Below, in pieces: positions 17,101-24,372 of a DNA stretch of 64,000 nucleotides. Below the pieces are notes generated by a model. It was given only the letters and a program-made list of their open reading frames with translations. It did no database searches and was not told the DNA's origin. The position numbers were made by a program, and so were the translations under genes. The number at the start of each line of letters is the position of its first letter. Positions within the stretch are counted from its first letter, which is position 1. Origin of the DNA: Parabacteroides timonensis (lineage in GTDB: Bacteria; Bacteroidota; Bacteroidia; Bacteroidales; Tannerellaceae); assembly GCF_900128505.1 (NCBI RefSeq), contig NZ_LT669941.1:1649848-1713847 (forward strand). The letters run 5' to 3'.

Positions 17101-17149
17101 CCCGCCCATCCCCCTCCTTCCAACGACCTAAGGGAGGGAGACCGGCGGG
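17101..17149 (-). terminator. Possible terminator after the HU-like gene
   Basis: An interrupted GC-rich hairpin, CCCGCC...CCCTCC paired with GGAGGG...GGCGGG, begins 8 bases past the HU-like stop. It lacks a T-run, so it may only slow polymerase. Confidence 0.4.
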
Positions 17150-17156
17150 AAGGAGT

Positions 17157-17591
17157 TTATTCGATCACCGGGCGATCGTCGTCGTCCTCATCTTCTTTAT
17201 CGCTACCGGCCGGACGCTGGATAGTGTATTTGATTTCGTCGACGATGCGTTTGCGGAAAGCCGGGTCGGGCTTAAACAGGACGCGGGGATTCTTCATCGC
17301 CGTTGTCTTGAATTTGTCTTCCGATTCTGCCCCGTCGCTGGTGAAGGAGATACGGAAGGTTCCCAAGCCATTAATTTTTACCGTCTGACCCAGCAGCATA
17401 TAGGTAGGCAACTCGTCGAAGAAGTTGCTCAACACATTCAGAATGTCACCGGTCGTCAGTGAGGAACGGCCTGCTATTTGGCGACCGATGAAATCGGTGT
17501 CAATAGTGCCGTCGTACACCGGTTGTGCGTAAACTTTAGGAGGATCGTCCTTCTTCTGCGGATTCTTCCTCGGTACTAATTTATACTTCAT
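17157..17591 (-). CDS. HU/IHF-family DNA-binding protein (long form)
   Basis: A 144-residue protein of the Bacteroidetes HU-like family: MKYKLVPRKNPQ start, AGRSSLTTGDILNVLSNFFDELPTYMLLGQTVKINGLGTFRISF core, and an acidic disordered tail (GSDKEDEDDDDRPVIE). These proteins bend DNA and often sit beside capsule, surface or mobile loci. Here it lies inside the surface-protein locus, directly downstream of the 23-bp palindromic array. It might bind that array, but nothing in the sequence proves it. Confidence 0.88.
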   Translation of the reverse strand: MKYKLVPRKNPQKKDDPPKVYAQPVYDGTIDTDFIGRQIAGRSSLTTGDILNVLSNFFDELPTYMLLGQTVKINGLGTFRISFTSDGAESEDKFKTTAMKNPRVLFKPDPAFRKRIVDEIKYTIQRPAGSDKEDEDDDDRPVIE

Positions 17592-17642
17592 GGAATTTTA
17601 ATTTAATGTTCAACAATGAATGATACTATTTATGTTATTTGT

Positions 17643-17826
17643 CGTTGCTTGCGTATGTAAGGGAGGGATACGTTTTATGTAGCAGACGGATACACTCAGT
17701 GTAGGTGGCAGCTACATACGTACCTGGCAGGTGGCTACATACGTATGTAGAGGGTCGCTACATACGTACCTAGCGGGTAGTTACATGCGTATGTAGCGAT
17801 ACCTTACATACGTATGTAGCCGACAG
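17643..17826. repeat. 23-bp-period tandem array of 16-bp palindromes
   Basis: Five clean units begin at 17712, 17735, 17758, 17781 and 17804, each exactly 23 bp apart without spacers. Each unit opens with a version of the perfect palindrome CTACATACGTATGTAG followed by seven variable bases. Two or three decayed units with small indels precede them (around 17643-17711). The last unit ends at the base before the stop codon of the lipoprotein gene at 17827. It lies between that gene and the HU-like gene. Confidence 0.9.
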
Positions 17827-18627
17827 CTATAAAGTAGCGTCTACATTCCTATCCTGCTCTTCTTCCTCCCAGTCCTTGATTGTCACACTCCCAAACCCTA
17901 ATTCTTCTTTATAGGAAAGAGTTACGGTGTAAGACATTCCGGCTTGGAAAGTTTTACCCAGCTCAAGCTCTTTTGGGGTATCACCTTCTATTGACCAGGA
18001 AAGTTTAGCGTCTCCATCTGTCGGCAAACAAACGGTTGTCCCATCTACAAGCAATGGAAAACCCTTGTCCACCGTGCCCGAAAAGGTTGCTCCGTTCAGG
18101 CAAAAGCCACCGCACATATTTACCAAAGAAAAAGACGGCTTCTTCTCACCGAAAGAAAACTCTTTTTCATCCAACACCAATTTCACCTGGCAAGTGGCCG
18201 GTTGCAAGTCGGCAGCGTAAACGTTCGTATTTGGAATGGTCACATCTACCATTGGGCTTAAAAGAAATTCGGACAGTGTAGTTGGATTATTTAAAGAGAT
18301 AGCAGCATTGTATAAAAGCCCATCCGTCTTCTCGGCTTCCAGCAGGTCGAACTGCTCCGCTCCGGTAAGGGAGACGAAATGGTACGTGCCTTCGTCCAGC
18401 GTGATAGTCAGCGTCGTGCCGTCAGCCGGAATGGATTGGTTGAGTACACACTTCTCATCCTTTGTAGAGAATGCCAACAGGCGATACCCGCCCACTCCGT
18501 CGGCGCGGGTTTGGATGGTGATGGAGCCGGTAGACGGAGCCTCCGGCAACGTTTCCGTCCCGTCACTGCAACTGCCAAGGAAGAACAGGAGTGACAGGGC
18601 GATGGATTGTATCGTATTTTTTCGCAT
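17827..18627 (-). CDS. Fimbrillin/FimB-like surface lipoprotein
   Basis: A 266-residue lipoprotein with signal peptide and lipobox (SLLFFLGSCSDG), then SITIQTRADGVGGYRLLAFS, a beginning shared by FimB/Mfa2-type anchor subunits and small fimbrillin-clan proteins. The rest is beta-rich (FSLVNMCGGFCLNGATFSG, GMSYTVTLSYKEELGFGSVTIKDWEEE). No enzyme motif. It starts 12 bases after the stop of the upstream sorting-domain gene, so the two are one transcription unit controlled by the invertible promoter. Function as pilus anchor or adhesin is inferred from context. Confidence 0.7.
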   Translation of the reverse strand: MRKNTIQSIALSLLFFLGSCSDGTETLPEAPSTGSITIQTRADGVGGYRLLAFSTKDEKCVLNQSIPADGTTLTITLDEGTYHFVSLTGAEQFDLLEAEKTDGLLYNAAISLNNPTTLSEFLLSPMVDVTIPNTNVYAADLQPATCQVKLVLDEKEFSFGEKKPSFSLVNMCGGFCLNGATFSGTVDKGFPLLVDGTTVCLPTDGDAKLSWSIEGDTPKELELGKTFQAGMSYTVTLSYKEELGFGSVTIKDWEEEEQDRNVDATL

Positions 18628-18639
18628 ATATGATTTGTT

Positions 18640-19734
18640 TTAAAGGATCAGTTTGTAAGTCTTATCTTCGAAGCGAAGCAGGTACATGCCTTCGGGCAAC
18701 GTCAGCGTCTGTTCGTCGCCCTCCAGGCGAGTGGTCCGTATTAATTGTCCGCTTATAGTATATATGTATAAGAGGCCGATACGGTCGCAGCCGATACGAA
18801 GAACTCCCTGCGAGGTAGACAGACGGAGAGCATCCGGCCGGTCGATCCGCTCGTTTGCCACAGGCGACAGATTGGGACGGACGCTGTCAATCGAGACAGT
18901 CAGGTCGCTGCGCACATACGCAAGTTTGTATCTTCCCTGTGCATCGGGCTTGAGTGTTTCTCCCCGGTTGGTCGTAACGACCGGTTGCGAATCTTCATAA
19001 CCCTCTTTCAATGTCAGCGTAAAGAAGAAAGAGCTCCAGGCTTCTACGGCATAAGCCCCGGCAATGGGATCGGTCACGGCTCCCTCCACTTCGGGCAGGG
19101 TGACGGTGTAGTAAACCACGGGACTGGGGTCGGGAGTCGGTTCGGGATCAGGGTTAGGAGTCGGAGTCGGTTTCTCTTTCTCTTCAAACACAAAACTGAG
19201 CGTTATATCGGTAGCAGGCATCGTAAAAGTAAAGCTCATCGGCAAAGCAGGTTCCGACAAGGGAGTGAGAAACCAGTTGCCGCCCTTATCCGCCTTGCCT
19301 GACAGGGAAACCAGGTTTACCCCTTCGGGGGTGGTAGAAAGAGAGACGGTTACCGACACGCCTGTTTTCACTTTATAGGGAGATGAATCGGTAACGTCAT
19401 CACCTGATCCAGCATTCACCTCTATATTCACCGTCCCAGACTTTAAACCGGTTGTCTCGACAGTCAAGCTGTAAGCGTCTCGGGGTGTCTCCCCTTCTTC
19501 ATCAACATCTACATCAAAGCCTCCCGACTGCGCATAAAGTGGCGAAAAGGCCCCGGAAAGCAGCAGGCATAACAGCCAAAAACAGGTCGGAATACGGAAA
19601 AAAAGGGATCTTCCAGGTAGAACCATGGTAGATAATAACCGTGATAATCGGATTTTTAAAGGGTGTGTTTCTGTTTGCGTCTGTTTAATAGACTTGTTTT
19701 TCAAGATATTCTTTTGCATACTAGTGAGTGACAT
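18640..19734 (-). CDS. Secreted protein with C-terminal sorting-like (T9SS type A) domain
   Basis: A 364-residue protein if started at ATG 19734, which has GGAG six bases upstream (inside the inverted repeat). Other in-frame ATGs are at 19770 (inside the invertible segment, hence unlikely), 19719 and 19626; the last gives a conventional signal peptide (FFRIPTCFWLLCLLLSGAF, cut near YAQ). The mature part has acidic DVDVDEEGE, repeat-like beta domains (GTVNIEVNAGSGDDVT; DITLSFVFEE), a Pro-rich PTPNPDPEPTPDPSP linker, and a C-terminal LLYIYTISGQLIRTT...GMYLLRFEDKTYKLIL domain like type A sorting domains. First gene behind the invertible promoter. Confidence 0.72.
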   Translation of the reverse strand: MSLTSMQKNILKNKSIKQTQTETHPLKIRLSRLLSTMVLPGRSLFFRIPTCFWLLCLLLSGAFSPLYAQSGGFDVDVDEEGETPRDAYSLTVETTGLKSGTVNIEVNAGSGDDVTDSSPYKVKTGVSVTVSLSTTPEGVNLVSLSGKADKGGNWFLTPLSEPALPMSFTFTMPATDITLSFVFEEKEKPTPTPNPDPEPTPDPSPVVYYTVTLPEVEGAVTDPIAGAYAVEAWSSFFFTLTLKEGYEDSQPVVTTNRGETLKPDAQGRYKLAYVRSDLTVSIDSVRPNLSPVANERIDRPDALRLSTSQGVLRIGCDRIGLLYIYTISGQLIRTTRLEGDEQTLTLPEGMYLLRFEDKTYKLIL

Positions 19735-19735
19735 T

Positions 19736-19751
19736 GTTCTCCATGAACTAA
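19736..19751. repeat. Left inverted repeat of invertible promoter (IRL)
   Basis: GTTCTCCATGAACTAA is a perfect 16-bp inverted match to 19860-19875; with mismatches the match extends outward to 21 bp (19731-19751). The repeat has internal dyad symmetry (GTTC-N5-GAAC), as expected for a site-specific recombinase dimer. Confidence 0.85.
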
Positions 19752-19859
19752 CATGCAAAAAGCCATACAAATCAAGTATTTCTTAAGTTATATAAAATAT
19801 TCTCCTCCAAATTTCTTGTATATAAGAAAATAATACTTAGCTTTGACAGCATTAACAAC
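19752..19859. other. Invertible promoter segment (OFF orientation)
   Basis: A 108-bp AT-rich segment between the inverted repeats with no gene. Its best promoter reads rightward, away from the surface-protein genes on the minus strand, and runs toward the terminator at 19923-19962. Inversion would place the -7 box at 19766-19773 reading leftward with the start of transcription just before the left repeat, so the locus would be switched on. Inferred from repeats and promoter; recombination itself is not observed. Confidence 0.8.
19816..19845 (+). promoter_or_regulatory. Promoter inside the invertible segment
   Basis: TTG at 19816-19818, a 19-base spacer, and TAGCTTTG at 19838-19845 match the Bacteroidetes promoter exactly. 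It points to the right in this sequence, where there is no + strand gene to transcribe. Confidence 0.78.
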
Positions 19860-19875
19860 TTAGTTCATGGAGAAC
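19860..19875. repeat. Right inverted repeat of invertible promoter (IRR)
   Basis: TTAGTTCATGGAGAAC, the exact reverse complement of 19736-19751. Confidence 0.85.
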
Positions 19876-19922
19876 TACGTCATTATAAGGAACAATTTTA
19901 GGTTTTAGTCTTTATTATAAAC

Positions 19923-19962
19923 AAAAAAGGAGATACGCCGTCGTTGCGTATCTCCTTTTTTT
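19923..19962. terminator. Bidirectional terminator after rho
   Basis: AAAAAAGGAGATACGC / GCGTATCTCCTTTTTT forms a 16-bp stem with a 7-base loop, T-runs on both strands. It ends rho (stop at 19983) and would also stop transcription from the OFF-oriented invertible promoter. Confidence 0.9.
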
Positions 19963-19982
19963 ATAGGATTATATCTTTTCTT

Positions 19983-21998
19983 TTATCCATTCATCGAAGC
20001 CAGGAACTCCATATTGTCATAAGTCTGCTCCATACGTTTCTTTACAAACTCCATTGCTTCGAGTGAGTTCATATCCGACAAGTACTTACGAAGAATCCAC
20101 ATACGGTTCAATGTACTTTCATCCTGCAACAGATCGTCGCGACGGGTACTTGAAGCTGTAATATCGACAGCCGGATAAACACGTTTGTTTGACAATTTGC
20201 GGTCTAACTGCAACTCCATATTACCTGTACCTTTAAATTCCTCGAAGATCACATCATCCATCTTAGAACCTGTTTCAGTCAATGCCGTTGCCAGGATTGT
20301 CAAGCTACCGCCATTTTCAATATTACGGGCAGCACCGAAGAAACGTTTAGGTTTCTGCAATGCATTAGCATCCACACCACCGGAAAGAACCTTACCGGAT
20401 GCAGGCTGAACAGTATTATATGCACGTGCAAGACGTGTTATAGAATCTAACAGGATGACTACATCATGACCACATTCCACCATACGTTTAGCCTTGTTCA
20501 ATACAATCTCTGCAATCTTAACGTGGCGCTCTGCCGGTTCGTCGAAAGTAGAAGCGATCACTTCCGCATCGACACTACGGGCCATATCCGTTACTTCTTC
20601 CGGACGTTCATCGATCAACAGGACGATCATATATACTTCCGGATGGTTGGCTGCAATTGCATTAGCAATATCTTTCAGCAACATTGTCTTACCGGTCTTA
20701 GGCTGTGCCACGATCAGACCACGCTGTCCTTTACCGATCGGAGAGAACAGATCGACTACACGAACGGAAATATTATCATTCACCTTCGGAGCCTTACGTG
20801 CCGTAAGCATGAATTTTTCATCCGGGAAAAGTGGAGTCAGATGATCGAAAGGAACGCGGTCGCGCACTTCTTCCGGCGAACGTCCATTGATCTTGTCGAC
20901 TTTTACCAGCGGGAAATATTTTTCACCTTCCTTCGGAGGGCGGATGGCACCTTCCACCACATCACCGGTCTTCAAACCAAACAGTTTGATCTGGGACTGC
21001 GATACATAAATATCATCCGGAGATGTCAGGTAGTTATAATCTGAAGAACGTAGGAAACCATAACCATCCTGCATCATTTCCAATACCCCCGTACCTGTCA
21101 GGATACCGTCAAATTCGTATTGCTTTTCCTGCTGTGCATTATTGTTACGTTGATTGTTATGGTTATTTTGATTATTCTGGTTGTTCTGATTATTCTGTCT
21201 GTTATTAGGACGAGGTGTATTTTGTTGCTGTGGTTGCGGAGCCGCTTCCTTTTCAGGGTGGGCTGCTTTTTCCTGTGGTTGTGGCTTAGCCGATGAAGGA
21301 GAGAACGGGAAGAGCTGATCGAGAACCGACTTAGTATCAGGATGTCTGAATACAACTCTTTTAGGTTCATTTTCCGAAACCGGAGCATCACTGGCAGGAG
21401 TTTCAGAAACCGGTACTGCGGGCACTTCAGGAACTGCTTCTACAACAGGTAATTCTTCAGGAGCTCCTTCTACCACAACTGGTGGTAATAAAGGTTTCTC
21501 TACTGCCGGAACTTCTGCTACAACAGGCTGAGGTGTTTTTGATACTTTTACTTCGTCCGCATCATTAGCCGGAGCAACTGCGCCCGCTACCTTTTCTTTT
21601 TTCTCTATACGAACTCTTTTTTTACGCTCAGGTTGTTCCTTCTTTTCTGCAGCAACAGCTACTTTCTTTTCTTCTACAGGTTTTACCGCTTCGGGAGCCG
21701 GAGTCGTTGCAACTTCCGGTTTTGCCGCTTTCACTTTACTTTCGGCCTTAGGAGCTTTAGCAGCTGCCGTTTTAGAAGGTTTCTTTGCTTTCGTCTGCTT
21801 TTCAGCTTTCTTAGCTTCTTTTTCTTTCTCCTTTTCAGCCTGTAAACCAGCATAAGAGATAGCCTGTTCATCAAGAATACGATAAACAAGTTCTTCTTTT
21901 TTCAAAGAACTTATTTTCTTAATTCCTAACTCTTCCGCTATACTTTGCAACTCAGGAAGGAGTTTTTCATTTAGTTCTAGAATGTTATATTTCTGCAT
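19983..21998 (-). CDS. rho: Transcription termination factor Rho with long disordered insert
   Basis: A 671-residue Rho, about 250 residues longer than the E. coli protein. Residues 1-50 are the Rho_N domain (MQKYNILELNEKLLPEL). Residues about 60-290 are low complexity: Lys/Ala-rich, then Pro/Val/Glu-rich, then an Asn/Gln run (NNRQNNQNNQNNQNN). The RNA-binding cold-shock domain follows (GYGFLRSSDYNYLTSPDDIYVS), then the ATPase with Walker A AQPKTGKT and LLIDERPEEVTDM and the Q-loop region DSITRLARAYN. Conserved core means the helicase is functional. In B. thetaiotaomicron, a comparable disordered region has been reported to drive Rho condensation. Confidence 0.97.
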   Translation of the reverse strand: MQKYNILELNEKLLPELQSIAEELGIKKISSLKKEELVYRILDEQAISYAGLQAEKEKEKEAKKAEKQTKAKKPSKTAAAKAPKAESKVKAAKPEVATTPAPEAVKPVEEKKVAVAAEKKEQPERKKRVRIEKKEKVAGAVAPANDADEVKVSKTPQPVVAEVPAVEKPLLPPVVVEGAPEELPVVEAVPEVPAVPVSETPASDAPVSENEPKRVVFRHPDTKSVLDQLFPFSPSSAKPQPQEKAAHPEKEAAPQPQQQNTPRPNNRQNNQNNQNNQNNHNNQRNNNAQQEKQYEFDGILTGTGVLEMMQDGYGFLRSSDYNYLTSPDDIYVSQSQIKLFGLKTGDVVEGAIRPPKEGEKYFPLVKVDKINGRSPEEVRDRVPFDHLTPLFPDEKFMLTARKAPKVNDNISVRVVDLFSPIGKGQRGLIVAQPKTGKTMLLKDIANAIAANHPEVYMIVLLIDERPEEVTDMARSVDAEVIASTFDEPAERHVKIAEIVLNKAKRMVECGHDVVILLDSITRLARAYNTVQPASGKVLSGGVDANALQKPKRFFGAARNIENGGSLTILATALTETGSKMDDVIFEEFKGTGNMELQLDRKLSNKRVYPAVDITASSTRRDDLLQDESTLNRMWILRKYLSDMNSLEAMEFVKKRMEQTYDNMEFLASMNG

Positions 21999-22168
21999 AT
22001 TGAGAAGTGAGTAATAAAAACGGATACACGATCAAAGATGTACAATACGTGCTTACCGCTATCATTGTATCTTAATAGTTTTTGATAATAAATAAATCTT
22101 TCTTGTAAAAAACCGGATTGTTTAGCTAATTTGAATCATTAGTAACACATCTGCGGAGTAAATCTTTG

Positions 22169-22176
22169 CAAATGTA
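22169..22176 (-). promoter_or_regulatory. -7 box of a possible rho promoter
   Basis: TACATTTG on the minus strand fits TAnnTTTG; it would give a leader of about 165 bases before the rho ATG (21998). A long leader could allow Rho autoregulation, as in other bacteria. No -33 element is clear. Confidence 0.45.
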
Positions 22177-22189
22177 AGAACATTTTTAG

Positions 22190-23530
22190 TTATTCTATTA
22201 TTTTTGTCGAAAAAAAATTCACAACCAACACACTCTTAGTCGTTTTGTCGATACAAAAACGATTATCGGAGCGCTCTCCCACAATCCAAAGGATGGTTTC
22301 ACCGCTACAAAGAAGCCATGCCTGCTCCTTATCTATACGGCTGAATTTATGATCCGAAAAATAATCGCTCAACTTCTTACGCCCTTTCATTCCAAAAGGG
22401 ATGAACCAATCTCCTTCTTTCCATCTACGAAGTGTCAGGGGGAAAGAGAGTTTGTCGTAATCAAAATAAGCGATATGTTTATCCTTCCGGATATTGAAGT
22501 CATTATTAATAACAATCTTCCGGAAAGAAAGTTCAATCGGACCTGACCAGATATCTTCCAAGACATCATCAGCAGTAAAAATATATTCTTGTATTTCTTC
22601 CGTACAGATGGGCGAAAGCAACAGGTATTCGCGATCTTTCAACAACCGATATTCAGGCGAGTAAAATATCCTTCCCGACTCTTTAGCCAGCGAACGAAAA
22701 ATATCATCTGCCACCTGTCGGGTAAAACCATACGGTTTCAACAACTCATACAGAATAGTTGCAGGTGAAGGATAGTTCATCAGCCGGTCTATCGGAATAC
22801 GATCCCCTTCCTCTATTAACTGCTTACGGGCATCTTCCAGAACATGAAGATAAATAGTTTCGGTGTCAGCCAAATGATCTGCAGTACGGGCAATAGATGT
22901 CCTGACGGAAGGATTCAACTCTTCCAGTAGGGGAAGCACACGAAGACGAATAAAATTACGCGTATAAGCGTCCGACAAGTTCGTACTATCCGTTACGTAG
23001 GTCAAGTGCTGCTCTTCCAACCAAGCTAATATCTCGTTACGACTAACAGTCAGCAAAGGACGTATCACATAACCATTCTTCGGACGAATCCCTCCCATTC
23101 CCCGAATTCCTGTTCCGCGAATGAGGTTTAATAAAACCGTCTCTACACTATCGTCACGATGATGAGCGACTGCAATAGCTTGAGCATTAAAACGTTGCCG
23201 CATTTCCTCAAACCAATTATAACGTAACTCCCGGGCTGCCATTTCAATAGAGAGACGATGTTCAGCTGCATAAACCGTTGTATCAAAATCTATTTTATGA
23301 AAAGGGACACCCAGCGCGAAAGCTGTCTCTGCAGCAAATTGTTCATCCCGGATAGATTCCTCACCACGTAAATGGAAATTACAATGTAGTGCTATACAAG
23401 AATAATCCAGCTGCACAAGCAAACCCAGCAAAGCAACCGAATCGGCTCCCCCGCTAAATCCAACCAAAACAGGCCTGTTATCGATCAGCAACTGCTGTTT
23501 TTCTATGTACGCACGAACAATGTTCCTCAT
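22190..23530 (-). CDS. tilS: tRNA(Ile)-lysidine synthase
   Basis: A 446-residue enzyme started at ATG 23530 (MRNIVRAYIEKQQLL); the in-frame TTG at 23542 is discounted. The N-terminal PP-loop ATPase domain has VGFSGGADSVALLGLL, and IAVAHHRDDSVETVLLNLIRGTGIRGMGGI is a family hallmark; the C-terminal domains (TilS_C: LTLRRWKEGDWFIPFGMKGRKKLSDYFSDHK) are complete. It converts C34 of tRNA-Ile(CAU) to lysidine, so AUA is read as Ile. A 14-bp hairpin lies just upstream. Confidence 0.96.
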   Translation of the reverse strand: MRNIVRAYIEKQQLLIDNRPVLVGFSGGADSVALLGLLVQLDYSCIALHCNFHLRGEESIRDEQFAAETAFALGVPFHKIDFDTTVYAAEHRLSIEMAARELRYNWFEEMRQRFNAQAIAVAHHRDDSVETVLLNLIRGTGIRGMGGIRPKNGYVIRPLLTVSRNEILAWLEEQHLTYVTDSTNLSDAYTRNFIRLRVLPLLEELNPSVRTSIARTADHLADTETIYLHVLEDARKQLIEEGDRIPIDRLMNYPSPATILYELLKPYGFTRQVADDIFRSLAKESGRIFYSPEYRLLKDREYLLLSPICTEEIQEYIFTADDVLEDIWSGPIELSFRKIVINNDFNIRKDKHIAYFDYDKLSFPLTLRRWKEGDWFIPFGMKGRKKLSDYFSDHKFSRIDKEQAWLLCSGETILWIVGERSDNRFCIDKTTKSVLVVNFFSTKIIE

Positions 23531-23542
23531 TTGATTACGCAA

Positions 23543-23584
23543 TTATGGCTTTAGCTAAACATTATATTTCAGCTAAAGCCATAA
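23543..23584 (-). terminator. Hairpin between the zinc-ribbon gene and tilS
   Basis: A perfect 14-bp stem (TTATGGCTTTAGCT / AGCTAAAGCCATAA) with a 14-base loop lies between the zinc-ribbon stop at 23607 and the tilS start at 23530. The T-run is poor, so it may be an attenuator or an mRNA processing site. Confidence 0.5.
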
Positions 23585-23606
23585 ACCATATATTTACTTA
23601 TGTAAG

Positions 23607-24371
23607 TTATTCTTCTACACCAGCCAGTTCCGGGTCGATCATAATACGTCCGCAATATTCGCAAACGATTACTTTCTTACGATACTTGATATCCATCTGT
23701 TTCTGAGGTGGAATCTTATTGAAACAACCACCACAAGCACCACGCTGGATATAAACAACCGCCAAACCGTTGCGAGCTCCCTTACGGATACGCTTGAATG
23801 CAGTAAGCAAACGCGGTTCAATTGTAGTTTCCAACTTTTTAGCCTTTTCGCGCAGTCTTTCTTCTTCCTGCTTTGTTTCAGAAACAATTTCTTCCAGTTC
23901 GCTCTTCTTCTGAACCAGGTCAGCCTTACGGCCATCCAATCTTTCAGTCAGCTGAGCAATCTCTTCTTTCTTATGATTAATCGCTTCACCGAATTCGCGG
24001 ATCTTCTTTTCAGAGAACTCGATCTCAAGTCCCTGGAATTCGATTTCCTTTGACAGGTTATCAAATTCACGGTTATTGCGCACGTTATCCAGTTGCGATT
24101 TATATCTCTCGATCAGTCCGGTAGATTCTGTAATTCTGTGTTTCTGTTCAACAACAGCATTCTCATAATCCTGGATCTCCGCCTGATAGTTCTGAAGACG
24201 GGTTTCCAATCCTATAATCTCATCTTCCAGGTCCTGAACTTCCAAGGGAAGCTCTCCACGAAGCGTTTTGATTTTATCAATTTCAGTCATCATCGTCTGA
24301 AGTTGATACAGCGAAGAAAGCTTCTCTTCAACCGTATATTCTTTTTCAGCTGATTGTTTATCTGTAGCCAT
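23607..24371 (-). CDS. Coiled-coil protein with C4 zinc ribbon
   Basis: A 254-residue protein: residues about 10-190 form a long antiparallel coiled coil rich in Glu, Lys and Leu, and the C-terminus is a C4 zinc ribbon (CGGCFNKIPP...VCEYCGRIM). This is the zf-RING_7/DUF164-like family, found in most bacteria beside nif3-like genes; related proteins in other bacteria act on RNA or ribosomes, but the function here is not established. It is one base from the stop of the Nif3-like gene (24373), which fits co-translation. Confidence 0.88.
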   Translation of the reverse strand: MATDKQSAEKEYTVEEKLSSLYQLQTMMTEIDKIKTLRGELPLEVQDLEDEIIGLETRLQNYQAEIQDYENAVVEQKHRITESTGLIERYKSQLDNVRNNREFDNLSKEIEFQGLEIEFSEKKIREFGEAINHKKEEIAQLTERLDGRKADLVQKKSELEEIVSETKQEEERLREKAKKLETTIEPRLLTAFKRIRKGARNGLAVVYIQRGACGGCFNKIPPQKQMDIKYRKKVIVCEYCGRIMIDPELAGVEE

Positions 24372-24372
24372 T

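Noticed and set aside
17643..17826. CRISPR-like array
   Set aside because: The units touch with no unique spacers, the linkers are only seven bases, and no cas genes are in the window.
19752..19859. Promoter on the minus strand inside the invertible segment
   Set aside because: The best minus-strand match is TTGATTTG (one mismatch) without a -33 element at 17-23 bases; the plus-strand match is exact with a 19-base spacer.
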